A DNA stretch of 38,348 bases, taken from Desulfovibrionaceae bacterium (GTDB taxonomy: Bacteria > Desulfobacterota > Desulfovibrionia > Desulfovibrionales > Desulfovibrionaceae). The translations under genes were made by a program, and so were the position numbers. Within the stretch, counting starts at the first letter, position 1; every line of letters starts with the position of its first letter. The stretch covers positions 1-38,348 of the forward strand of contig JAFTDR010000196.1 of NCBI GenBank assembly GCA_017454105.1. The letters are read 5' to 3'. The notes beneath the pieces are model-generated. The model ran no database searches, had not been told where the DNA came from, and was given only the letters and a program-made list of their open reading frames with translations. Below are positions 1-8,203 of this stretch, one piece after another.

Positions 1-138
1 AACACACTCCTTATGTTGTCACACATGGGGCTTCAGGCCCAACCTTACGATCTGACCTGCCCAGGTAGTTTTTAATTGAACGGCTCATCCAATTAAGTGG
101 CTGTTCCATCCACATGAGGTATAGCCCTCGTGTCGCAC
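1..138 (-). mobile_element. Possible 5' end of a group II intron, running off the left edge
   Basis: Immediately after the ImmA stop codon, the minus strand starts with GTGCGAC, which fits the GUGYG 5' consensus of group II introns. The next bases can fold: ACACGAGG pairs with CCTCATGT around a GCTATA loop, with one mismatch, and GGGC-CTGAA-GCCC forms another hairpin further on. No convincing reading frame continues. The overlapping stop/start TAATG at the end of the peptidase gene leads only to an 18-codon ORF. One reading is that an intron landed just behind the start codon of a coupled downstream gene. The 3' end and any intron-encoded protein lie outside the window, so this rests on the 5' end and folding only. 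Confidence 0.35.
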
Positions 139-140
139 CA

Positions 141-1310
141 TTAAATACTACTAGCCATTTCTACAAGTTTGTGAAAAGTTTTCCCTGTAGTATTTGTCAT
201 ACGATAGACGTCTTTATAAAGAGTTCTACCGCTTTGAGCACTCGCATAGAGAGCCTGAATAACTTTTTTATCCCACTTCGCAGCAAGTGCCCTGTAAAAA
301 TCCCCACCTCCAGATACTTTATTTTGTTTCTGACTTTGGGACAGCATGAACTGCCCCTGAAACAAGCTAAGCAGTCTTTCAAATTCATCCTGATTAATCA
401 TACAGTTTTCTAAAGCTTTTCTCAACAAAACAATACGACTACACACAAATCGTTTAGTCAATTTAGTGATTATATACTCAGTATCGCCACTTTGTTTTGC
501 CCACTCTTCAGAGAAGATAGAATCAGGAACTAAGATTTCAGCAGCTACTGCATTGCAAAATTGCTCTTCTTTGCTAACTAGATGAGATGCCCCATACATG
601 TCATTGTAAAAATTATCGGCGCCTATCCATATATGCATAAGTTCATGCAAAAGAGAGAAAATCTTCCCATTAATGGTATCTCTGGAATTTATAAATATCA
701 AAGGGGCGTACGGATTAACAAGTGTAAATGCTCTGAATTCTTCAACACTCAGCTTCCGACGAGTGTTATTCCCTACAACACCATTCATCATCACAAGTAT
801 ACCGAGATTCGCAATAGAATTTCTGAGATATTTATATGCTTCTTCAGAAATCCTATATTTATCAAACCACTCAAGAGGTAATTCTAATTCCTGTCTGATT
901 TTATCTGCTGTAAATGAGACACTATCACTTATCTTTATAATTCCAACAAATGAATATTCAGATAAACCATTATCTTTATTGTACTCTGTCATCCACTCCT
1001 GGATATTTACCATTTGATCAACGGTATCAATCAGGTTTCTGCTCGGATTTCGAAGAGAAATGCTGTCAATCGTACGGAATTCAACAATCTTACACTCCTC
1101 TACAGGCGGTTTCTCCAAAAAGAAATATCCAAAAGGAATACTAGTTTTTTTGCTAACATCTTCAATCTGCTTGAAAGTAGGAGACTTTTCACCAGATATC
1201 CATTTTGCAATCATATCTAACACAGAATTACTGGCGTTTCCCATTTGTGCTTTTTGCATGACCCAATCAAGGATCTCAGGATGAATATTTACATATAGGC
1301 TTTGCGTCAT
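141..1310 (-). CDS. ImmA/IrrE family metallo-endopeptidase with N-terminal XRE-like region
   Basis: Predicted zinc-dependent cytoplasmic peptidase of the COG2856 type, a family whose members cleave repressors or antitoxins in phage, conjugative-element and stress control. The HELMH motif in the stretch KIFSLLHELMHIW supplies the HExxH zinc ligands and catalytic Glu, and a downstream EEQFCNAVAAEILVP segment fits the third-ligand region. The N-terminal ~80 residues look like a degenerate helix-turn-helix followed by the family's PFGYFFLEKPP linker. I chose the ATG at 1310 because AAAGGATG lies about 7 bases upstream; an open frame extends 12 codons further. The C-terminal GGGDFYRALAA segment resembles members paired with a DUF4411 (PIN-like) toxin, but no such partner follows. 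The gene is AT-rich compared with the core and probably acquired. Confidence 0.85.
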   Translation of the reverse strand: MTQSLYVNIHPEILDWVMQKAQMGNASNSVLDMIAKWISGEKSPTFKQIEDVSKKTSIPFGYFFLEKPPVEECKIVEFRTIDSISLRNPSRNLIDTVDQMVNIQEWMTEYNKDNGLSEYSFVGIIKISDSVSFTADKIRQELELPLEWFDKYRISEEAYKYLRNSIANLGILVMMNGVVGNNTRRKLSVEEFRAFTLVNPYAPLIFINSRDTINGKIFSLLHELMHIWIGADNFYNDMYGASHLVSKEEQFCNAVAAEILVPDSIFSEEWAKQSGDTEYIITKLTKRFVCSRIVLLRKALENCMINQDEFERLLSLFQGQFMLSQSQKQNKVSGGGDFYRALAAKWDKKVIQALYASAQSGRTLYKDVYRMTNTTGKTFHKLVEMASSI

Positions 1311-1346
1311 CAATACATCCTTTTTTATTATTATATATTTTTTCAA

Positions 1347-1713
1347 TTTTATACTTCTATTACTTCGAAAAAATATCTATTCAATAACAATCCGCTGTGA
1401 CTTTTATGACTTAAGCTTTGATTCGCTTCCTGTATACAATGAAACTCGTGTGGCGGCTTTTTGTTTGTTTTAACCACTGTTTAATTGAAGCTCTACATGT
1501 TATGCAGCCGCGCAAATAAAGGGGGTGCGTGACGTGCCGCAAATGGCTGCTCTGCTCTCTAAAATTTATAGAATGTCATTTACAAGCGACGCTATGTTAT
1601 GATTAGAGCGACCTATATAAAAAATTTAGATGATTTTTTATAGCTACAAGCCATCAGAATACACTATTATTGATCATAGGTATTCAATAACTGCCATTCG
1701 ATCTATTTTTCAA
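1347..1713. other. AT-rich intergenic stretch, no gene seen
   Basis: I see no convincing coding frame. It lies upstream of the peptidase gene and so must contain its promoter, but no -35/-10 pair stands out among the many AT-rich hexamers. Confidence 0.4.
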
Positions 1714-1962
1714 TCAATATACCTTTTCTAGTAAAATTCGAGAAGTTCCTTCCAATGAATATCTTAAGGCATCTGCCTTTTTAGTTATACTTTTGCAAGG
1801 AACTTGTAAAATTGGAATAGACTCGAACCGCAAAAGCTTTTCTTTTTCCCCTTTGACAATGGACTTATTGCGAATTGCCAATACAGTTGTAGAAGAACAT
1901 TTCCTCCATCCTGAGTAGAACAGGGCAACAGCTTCTCCAGCCTTATGGACATTGTTGTCTTT
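1714..1962 (-). pseudogene. Open frame without a start codon, probable gene remnant
   Basis: A frame of about 82 codons is open on the minus strand right behind the transposase gene, from just after a TAG to a TGA at 1714-1716. It has no ATG. Its translation looks protein-like, with segments LAIRNKSIVKGEKEKLLRF and KKADALRYSLEGTSRILLE, and a sensible mix of charged and hydrophobic residues. I do not recognise the family. It may be the 3' part of a gene interrupted by the neighbouring transposon, or a gene using a GTG/TTG/CTG start. Confidence 0.3.
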
Positions 1963-1966
1963 CTAT

Positions 1967-3616
1967 TTATGTCTCAGCAAAACTCTTTAGACTACTAAGA
2001 TCTTTATCGTCAAAAAGAAGATCTGGTGGAAGGTCTGGCAGCTCTCTTCCTAACTGAGCTAATAAAGTAATATGCCAGGCTATGAGCATCTTTACAGTTA
2101 TAATTTTCATTTGTGCTTCAGCTGTTCTAAGGGTTGAAGATTCAGCCTTACAGCCAATTTTGAGAACTCGATTAAATTCATCAATTTTCCAGATTTTTGC
2201 ATAATATTCAATAATTTTTATTGTATCATCAAATGAGTGCAGCGGCAATGCCGTCAATATTCGCCAACAGATAGGCTCTTCATCCTCAGGTGGAGCAACT
2301 TCGACAACATATGCGACTTGTAGAGTAATAGGCTGAGCATTCTTCATTTTCTCTGGTGGTGCAATTGCGACAGTACAGTGACAAACACTCAGATGTGCTT
2401 CTCTAGATACTTTCCCATCTTCTTTTTTATTGTCTAATTTAGTGATTTTACTTTGCCTTGGAACTCTGATTCTGATTTGGCCATCTTCTTCAGTCTCATT
2501 AAGTAAAGAAAAGAGTTCTTTTTCATTGGCATTCTTACCGTAAGTATCTCCTACATATCCTGTAAAATTTCCCCGAACATCTTGAGAATTTTCTACAAAA
2601 ATAGATGTACGATTGTTTGTAATGCGGACAATTGACTCTATATTTTCAAAATCTGCCATTGCAAGATGGTATTCAAAAAAGTCGCCGACACGATCATCGA
2701 CCATTATACATTGTACATCCCTCAATTTTTCAGCTATTTTCTCGACTTCTCTCGCATGTTGAACCCAGTGGAAGAATTCCTTGTCCTCTAGAGGTATTTC
2801 GTATTCCGAACGCGTATCATTGGACTCTTTTTTCTGTTTAGGAACAAAACTGACATATACTATCCCTAAGGATAGCTTCCGATCAGGATCAAATGCATGC
2901 GTCGAGTGCAACATCAAGCCTTTAGATATTGCTCTTTCTTGATTATTTCTTATACTTATTAGATTTGCACATTTAGATAATGATGTAAAATCGAAAGTTA
3001 TTTCATTTTGTATACAAAGTAGAACACGACTTCCAATAGCTCGTTGCACTGTACGTTCAACGTGGCCTCTTATGATGTTTTCTGGAGTTATTTTCTTGTT
3101 CTCATTTTCTAAAAATCTATAATATCCAGCTATCTCAGCACTCCCTCCTCCGCAAGCTGAGTTATATGATTCCATCGGATGTTTCCCCAGAGCAGTAGTA
3201 ATTCGTACTAATCTTTCTGTGCGGGTGCTATGTCCGAGTTGAGAGTTGCCCAATTCAAATGCAGCCCATTCATCAGCGTCTAGATGCTCTGTAGGCTCAA
3301 CAGGAATTTTATAATAGGGAATATACGGTTTATATGTAGATACGTCTACACCCATGAGTTCTCTAAAATTTTCGACGAGCGGATATACAAAAATTATTTT
3401 TCCGGTTTTGTAGACATCGTGGTGTGTATCATTTTTGCCGCGACCTTTCGTGCGGCCAACTTCTATCCAGTTGGCCGCACGATAACATGTGACAGTGTAG
3501 GATTTCTGGTCAACGAATGTCTCGACTAAATGCGGTGTGAATCCGTATTTTGATGAAAATCTTCTCGCATAGCTGTGACGCTCAAACTCAGAATCTTCGA
3601 AGCGAGATTCTTGCAA
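1967..3616 (-). pseudogene. IS4/Tn5-type transposase with DruA C-terminal part, catalytically degraded
   Basis: Residues ~25-90 carry the end of a DruA domain (YRAANWIEVGRTKGRGKND, where the family has an invariant NWxxVGxTxGRG block). From ~115 it is a Tn5-like transposase: the ACGGGSAEIAGYYRFLEN block, the DDRVGDFFE second motif (Asp308), and the YAKIWKIDEFNRVLK signature near 472-486. The first catalytic Asp, normally in IQDGT or IQDTT, is Asn204 here (CIQNEIT). In the Y-R-E-K signature the Arg is Ile475 and the Glu position is Asp479. By eye, two of the three DDE residues are lost, so transposition activity is unlikely. The listed start is a TTG inside the older frame and is probably not real. 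The C-terminus is complete. Confidence 0.75.
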
Positions 3617-3632
3617 TGCACCGACTTGCGAA

Positions 3633-4244
3633 TCAAAAAAAACGGCTCATATTGACAATTCTGTCAAGGTTTTCTTTCCTCTGAGAATCGTCCCAACCAA
3701 TAAATTTGTCTCTTTTTTCCAGCTTAAGTGAAGCTCCTGAAAAACCAATCGCACCCAACAGACCATGTTTTGATTGAACCAGGTAAAAAAGTTGGTATCC
3801 CATCGGCTGCCCAGCGCCAAGTGGGTGTTCTTTTTCCATAACGCAGTTCCAGAGTTGTCGATCCGCTTCTGACCCCACGAGGACGAGCCGCAAATCTTCT
3901 ACTTCCTCAACTGTTTCAGGCACATTGACTGGCTCTGGAACATCCGTTGGCAAGCAGCCGTGAGGGAGCTGTTTTTTGGGTGATTCCCGGGGATCATGCT
4001 GCTTGAAATTGATGCTACCGTGCAATGAAATTAATCCCTGGGCATCCATTGCAACCAAAGCCTGGCCGCACGTAGATATTTGCGGGTCCCCGTTGTAATC
4101 TTTAAAGTTGAAAAATTCACAGACAACATTGGTGAAAACGGCGAGTGTCGCCCCAACGTTTTCAGCCATCAACTGCCGAACCTTGGCCAAATTTTCCGAT
4201 CGGCTCAAGGTCTCCTTAATAAGATTTCTTTTATATGCGTCCAT
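3633..4244 (-). pseudogene. DruA (DUF4338) N-terminal domain, split by frameshift
   Basis: The second half matches the DUF4338 pattern: LWNCVMEKEHPLGAGQPMG, then HGLLGAIGFSGASLKL, then KFIGWDDSQR and IVNMSRF. DruA is known as a component of Druantia anti-phage systems and also as an N-terminal domain fused to some IS4 transposases; the neighbour here supports the second case. The frame ends at CGT TTT TTT TGA. One base back, it continues as FLIRKSVHCKNLASKIL, the expected next block, which shows a -1 frameshift in a T8 run. ATG at 4244 is the likely start; a GTG directly before it is the alternative. Upstream lies an 8-bp inverted repeat. Confidence 0.7.
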
Positions 4245-4263
4245 CACCTTGATATATACTCGG

Positions 4264-4289
4264 TGTCACAATGATTTTCTCTTGTGACA
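4264..4289. repeat. Inverted repeat TGTCACAA-N10-TTGTGACA
   Basis: Perfect 8-bp arms with a 10-base spacer, about 20 bases upstream of the DruA start. It could be an operator, a transposon-end structure or a hairpin; it lacks a T-run that would make it a terminator. Confidence 0.5.
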
Positions 4290-4511
4290 TGAAGTTTTCC
4301 CAATTGAAAACATTTTCTTGGCAGCCCAGGAAAAACCTGTATGCTGCTTAGCTGAGAAGTGTGTCTTTTCACGGCTCGAAATTTGTCAATGTAGCGCCCG
4401 CCCAAGAAGACTCTTGGTTTCGTGAATCACGGCGAATGGCAGTTCTCCCCATTGCGCCACGCTCTTCTCAGATTTCCATGAGTGGGCTCGCAGCGGTATG
4501 GCAAGAGAGAC

Positions 4512-5509
4512 TTAGCAATCGAGGTGTAATTCTTTACAGAGTTTCTTGCATATCTCGCTGAAATCCTTCTTTGCCCTGTATACCGCCTCGGCATGGCAAC
4601 CGACCGCGCCATCGGCCGCAGTAAGATGAAAAATAGGCTTGCGGCACTCTTCGGCCATAGGAAGAAGACTGCGATAGGCGAGCAGGGAGGCAAGACACGC
4701 AAGATCGTCTTCCTGGTGCATGCCTGGTATAGGATTCAAATCGAGTACGTATCGTCGATATGCGGAAGAAATTTGATCTCCCCACCCGCCATAGTTCCAT
4801 TCACGTCTATTTTTGACAAGAAGAAGACGTTGAAACAAGTAGCCAAGAGGTTTCATAGTGCCAGGGGGAAAACTGTTCGCGGGCAGAGCGGCGTCATTGC
4901 AACTGCGTAGCTTTTTGATCCACTCGGCTCGCCAGTTTCTTAGGGCTGGCCCAAGATAGCGCAAGCAGTGGAGTGATGGGAGACATCGCCAAGGATAGTC
5001 AAGACAGCGTCTGAAGCGATAAGCGCTGAACGACTGATCGCGTCGAGGTTTGGACCAATATCGACGAGAATGATATCCGCCTGACTTTCCTCCTCCGCCT
5101 TGCGCATAACCTGCCAGAGGGCACTCTGAAGGTAAAGCGACTGGTAATTACTGACGCAGGAATTGCTTGACCATGCTTGAGCGAGAGGATCCCCGAAGCG
5201 CGATAGGCCGATATCGCCAGGAATAAGAAAAAAACCTTCGCCGAGTTGAAACAATCGTGGTCGGGTGATGTCTCCGCCGGTTAATACGTTGTCGAGGCAA
5301 CGGGAGAGAGTATTTCCTTCCTCGTTGGCATTCCATATAGCAACTATTCGATCCTCATTGAGAAAAGCAGCCGTCAGATACGCCTGGGGATCACTATCGA
5401 CGCAGACGACTCGCATACCGCAATCGGCAAACATCCAGGCGATATGGTATAAAAGAAAGGTTTTGCCAACCAAGCCATCCGCAGAAAAAAAGGTAAGAAT
5501 TGGGCACAT
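4512..5509 (-). pseudogene. ParA-family (AAA_31) ATPase, frameshifted
   Basis: The first 189-residue frame (4940-5509) starts like a ParA/Soj ATPase. Its Walker A is FFSADGLVGKT, where the family has KGGVGKT, so the signature Lys is Asp11 and the second Gly is Leu13. The Walker B-like segment DIILVDIGPNLDAISRSAL is well kept. Near 4971-4976 the frame fails; one base back it continues as SLHCLRYLGPALRNWRAEW, then NMKP-like, YRSLLPMAEECRKPIFHL and ADGAVGCHAEAV, the normal C-terminus, ending at 4512. So it is a full-length ParA-like gene with one -1 frameshift and a damaged nucleotide-binding loop. Its ATG overlaps the previous stop (TAATG), implying translational coupling with the COG2865-type gene. 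It is adjacent to no parB. Confidence 0.75.
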
Positions 5510-6229
5510 TAGGGGTGTTTCCTTACAATGCAGCGTACAGTATGCCTATCAGGGATAAGTTCAAGCGGGGGATTACCGTTCTGCTCTATTACCTTGCGAG
5601 CCGTTGCAATGCCGCGTCCAATTTGCCGACCAAAGCCAAGTGTTTTCATGGCCGACGCAAGATTGGGGTTGCGGAAGTCCCTTACTCCTGGCTTTCCAAA
5701 ATTCTCACACGTCACGCAGCCATAAGGGCCACCTGGGCTTATGATCTCAATACGGTCACTGAACCAGTATACACGCACAGGGGCACATGTAGCCTCGTAA
5801 GCGCGGTGCAGCACAGCATTATAGGCTAGCTGATCAATGGCGGCCATAGGATACAGTGTGGTCATAGTATGCGTGGGGCCAGAAAGGATATCAACTGACG
5901 TCCTATTTCTACCATTAATTTTTTCCCGCAGATTTCGTAGCTGATCCGAAATATTGCCGTGAAGTACAGCCGAATCCAATACCTCGTCTGCCAAATCAGT
6001 ACCCTGAATGGCCAAAAACTGTATTTCCGATCCCGGCAGAAAATCCTGAGGACTAAAGCCAAGAACAAGTAGCCCCAAAACGGTTGGCGTCGGATCGTCG
6101 GGGGCCACTATCATTTTGCAAGACGCCAAGCGTTCCTCGTACCTTCTGTTATTTTCTGCAAGAACATCGGCGGCAAATGCCGCCGGCAGAAAGACACATT
6201 CAAAAAAAACGGGGCCCTCGTAGAGAATC
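5509..6229 (-). pseudogene. COG2865-type ATP-binding protein, 5'-truncated
   Basis: The C-terminal part matches putative transcriptional regulators/ATP-binding proteins of the AlbA_2/COG2865 kind: VRVYWFSDRIEIISPGGPYG, then RNPNLASAMKTLGFGRQIGRGIATAR. The region PTVLGLLVLGFSPQDFLPG is the middle domain. The open frame extends upstream of the first usable start through ADVLAENNRRYEERLAS, which is also family-like, to a TGA near 6230. The N-terminal AlbA_2 domain (roughly 130-150 residues) is missing. The break lies between this gene and the tRNA-Lys terminator, so the gene was probably cut by the recombination that placed it beside the tRNA. If a TTG near 6129 were used, a 206-residue product could be made. 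Confidence 0.7.
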
Positions 6230-6324
6230 GTGAGTCATCTCTCAGACGGTAAAATGCGGACAATGGTCACGTTGACGGGGTTCGAAGAGGTTTACAACCA
6301 TTACCTTTGCCCCGGGGCGGGTAT

Positions 6325-6359
6325 AAAAAAAGGGCTTGAGGCAATCTGCTCTCAAACCC
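6325..6359 (-). terminator. Rho-independent terminator of tRNA-Lys
   Basis: On the minus strand GGGTTTGAG pairs with CTCAAGCCC (9 bp, one G-U) around a 10-base loop, followed by seven T. It lies 11 bases past the encoded CCA. Confidence 0.85.
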
Positions 6360-6369
6360 ATAAAATTTC

Positions 6370-6445
6370 TGGTGGGATGTGCGGGGATCGAACCTGCGAC
6401 TCACTGCTTAAAAGGCAGTTACTCTTCCGACTGAGTTAACATCCC
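6370..6445 (-). tRNA. tRNA-Lys (anticodon UUU)
   Basis: The minus strand starts with acceptor arm GGGATGT and ends with ACATCCC-A-CCA, so the CCA is encoded. The anticodon stem ACTGC/GCAGT holds the loop CTTTTAA, giving anticodon TTT. The T arm has GCAGGTTCGATCCCCGC, with the usual TTCGA. Length is 76 nt. A promoter and a terminator bracket it, so it is a single-gene transcript. Its 3' side borders a decayed accessory region, which fits use of the tRNA 3' end as an integration site. Confidence 0.97.
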
Positions 6446-6456
6446 AAACAAGTGGT

Positions 6457-6485
6457 ACTCTAGTAAAGAACGCCCCTTCTGTCAA
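6457..6485 (-). promoter_or_regulatory. Sigma-70-type promoter of tRNA-Lys
   Basis: Minus strand TTGACA (6480-6485) and TAGAGT (6457-6462) are 17 bases apart. The expected start near 6450 is just before the tRNA 5' end. Confidence 0.7.
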
Positions 6486-6506
6486 TACGTCAGAGAAAAA
6501 ATATCA

Positions 6507-8186
6507 TCAATTCTTTTTCTGAACTTTTGCCCAGGTATCGCGCAATGTCGCTGTCCGATTAAAAACAGCAAGGGAAGCGCTTGTATCAGGGTCCTTGCAG
6601 AAGTAGCCGAGCCGCTCAAACTGTACCGTAGCCCCTATCGGCTGCTCTCGAAGAGCCGGCTCAAGCATCGCGTGTTTTGTTTGTACCGAATTAGGGTTGA
6701 TGTTGTCAAGAAAGTTTTTTCCCTCTGGACAGACATCGGGATTCGGGACGGAAAAAAGCTGATCATAGAGGCGCACTTCAGCCGGCACGGCCTCTTTTTC
6801 CGAAACGAAATGGATCGTTCCCTTAACGCGCCGCCCATCCTTGGCCTCCCCGCCTCTGCTCTCGGGATCATAGACGCAGCGCAGTTCAACCACATTGCCG
6901 CTGTCATCGCAAACAGCCTTGACGCAGGTGACAAGGTAGGCGTAGCGGAGCCGCACTTCGCCGCCAACGGTAAGTCTGTGAAACTTTTTTGGCGGATTGA
7001 GCATGAAATCCTCCCGCTCAATCAGAAGCGTGCGGCTAAAAGGAACCTCGCGCGTGCCAAAGCTCGGATCCCCTGGATAGAGCGGCATGGTGAAGGTCTC
7101 CACCTTGTCCTCTGGATAATTCTCGATCACAAGCCGTATGGGATCAAGTACGGCCATAAGACGGGGGGAATGCGCATTCAGATACTCGCGTATGCAAAAT
7201 TCAAGCAAGGAGTACTCAACCGTTGAATCGGCCCGAGCAAGGCCGATGCGCTTGCAGAATTCCTGCAGAGCCTCTGGAGGAACACCCCGGCGCCGCAAAC
7301 CGCAAAGTGTTGGCATCCTCGGGTCATCCCAGCCTGTAACATAGCCCTCGCGGACAAGCTGAATGAGTTTGCGCTTCGAGAGAATGGTGTAGGTCAAATT
7401 TAAGCGGGCAAATTCTATCTGACGCGGATGGTAGAGGTTGAGCGTTGAGAGAATCCAATCGTAGAGTTCCCGGTTGTTCACAAATTCGATTGTGCAAAGC
7501 GAATGGGTGACGCCCTCTATTGAGTCGGAGAGGCAATGCGCGAAATCGTAGAGAGGGTAAATGCACCACGCATCACCGGTCCGCTGATGTCTCGCATGCC
7601 GTATGCGATAGAGTGTTGGATCGCGCATGACGATATTGGGGGAAGCCATATCGATTTTTGCGCGCAAAACGCACGCCCCGTCTGGGAATTCGCCACGCCG
7701 CATGCGGCTAAAGAGATCGAGGTTTTCCTCGACAGAGCGATTGCGGCAGGGGCTCTCCCGGCCAGGCTCAGTCAGCGTTCCGCGCATGGCGCGTATCGTG
7801 TCCGCGTCCGCGTCGTCCACATAGGCCTTGCCCTTGCGTATCAGATCGCAGGCATACTCGTAGAGTCGCTCAAAATAGTTTGAGGCGTAAAACTCACGAT
7901 CCCCCCAATCCCCGCCAAGCCAGCGGACATCCTCGCGGATGGCGTTAACGTACTCAATATCCTCCTTCGTCGGATTGGTATCGTCGAAACGGAGATTGCA
8001 GAGGCCGTTAAATTCCCGCGCGACGCCAAAGTTTAAACAAATCGATTTCGCATGCCCCAGATGCAGATAGCCGTTTGGCTCAGGGGGAAAACGCGTGTGG
8101 ACACGGCCATCAAAGGTCTTTTTCTCGCAGTCTGCCGCGATCTCGGTTCGAATAAAATCAGTGTTTGCTGCTGGCACATCCTGCAT
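6507..8186 (-). CDS. glnS: Glutaminyl-tRNA synthetase
   Basis: Class I aminoacyl-tRNA synthetase that charges tRNA-Gln with glutamine in the cytoplasm. It has the family's PPEPNGYLHLGHAKS block (HIGH-type motif), LRFDDTNPTKEDIEYV, and a KMSKS-type loop ILSKRKL, followed by GWDDPRMPTLCGLRRRGV. The C-terminal anticodon-binding barrels are present and the length (559 aa) is normal. I prefer the ATG at 8186: GGAG lies 5 bases upstream and it leaves 10 residues before FIR, as in E. coli GlnS. An ATG seven codons earlier (8207) overlaps the stop of the preceding gene as ATGA, so translational coupling is possible from either start. Having GlnRS suggests a direct route to Gln-tRNA rather than sole reliance on GatCAB. 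Confidence 0.97.
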   Translation of the reverse strand: MQDVPAANTDFIRTEIAADCEKKTFDGRVHTRFPPEPNGYLHLGHAKSICLNFGVAREFNGLCNLRFDDTNPTKEDIEYVNAIREDVRWLGGDWGDREFYASNYFERLYEYACDLIRKGKAYVDDADADTIRAMRGTLTEPGRESPCRNRSVEENLDLFSRMRRGEFPDGACVLRAKIDMASPNIVMRDPTLYRIRHARHQRTGDAWCIYPLYDFAHCLSDSIEGVTHSLCTIEFVNNRELYDWILSTLNLYHPRQIEFARLNLTYTILSKRKLIQLVREGYVTGWDDPRMPTLCGLRRRGVPPEALQEFCKRIGLARADSTVEYSLLEFCIREYLNAHSPRLMAVLDPIRLVIENYPEDKVETFTMPLYPGDPSFGTREVPFSRTLLIEREDFMLNPPKKFHRLTVGGEVRLRYAYLVTCVKAVCDDSGNVVELRCVYDPESRGGEAKDGRRVKGTIHFVSEKEAVPAEVRLYDQLFSVPNPDVCPEGKNFLDNINPNSVQTKHAMLEPALREQPIGATVQFERLGYFCKDPDTSASLAVFNRTATLRDTWAKVQKKN

Positions 8187-8203
8187 AGTTTCTCCGTCGC
8201 GAG

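Larger units (their letters stand above)
1967..4244 (-). mobile_element. Decayed DruA-IS4 transposase unit
   Basis: The two open frames listed separately are consecutive pieces of one ancestral protein: an N-terminal DruA (DUF4338) domain and a C-terminal Tn5/IS4-type DDE transposase. Reading across both requires two -1 shifts, at an A8 run (3635-3642) and an A4 run (3556-3559) on the plus strand. I could not find convincing terminal inverted repeats or a target duplication, so the element's true ends are unknown. Confidence 0.7.

Noticed and set aside
3556..3642. Programmed frameshifting as the full explanation of the split transposase
   Set aside because: Two separate -1 events would be needed and catalytic residues are altered, so mutation is more likely; kept only as a secondary finding.
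4264..4289. CRP/FNR binding site
   Set aside because: The half-sites are in the opposite order (TCACA then TGTGA) and the spacing is wrong for CRP.
4940..5509. Plasmid partition locus
   Set aside because: There is no parB or centromere-like repeat array, and the ParA-like gene is frameshifted with a damaged Walker A.
1967..6229. An active Druantia anti-phage system
   Set aside because: Only the DruA domain is present, joined to a transposase and frameshifted; no DruB-E genes accompany it.
6230..6439. 69-codon plus-strand frame across the tRNA
   Set aside because: It is antisense to the tRNA and its terminator and has no family resemblance.
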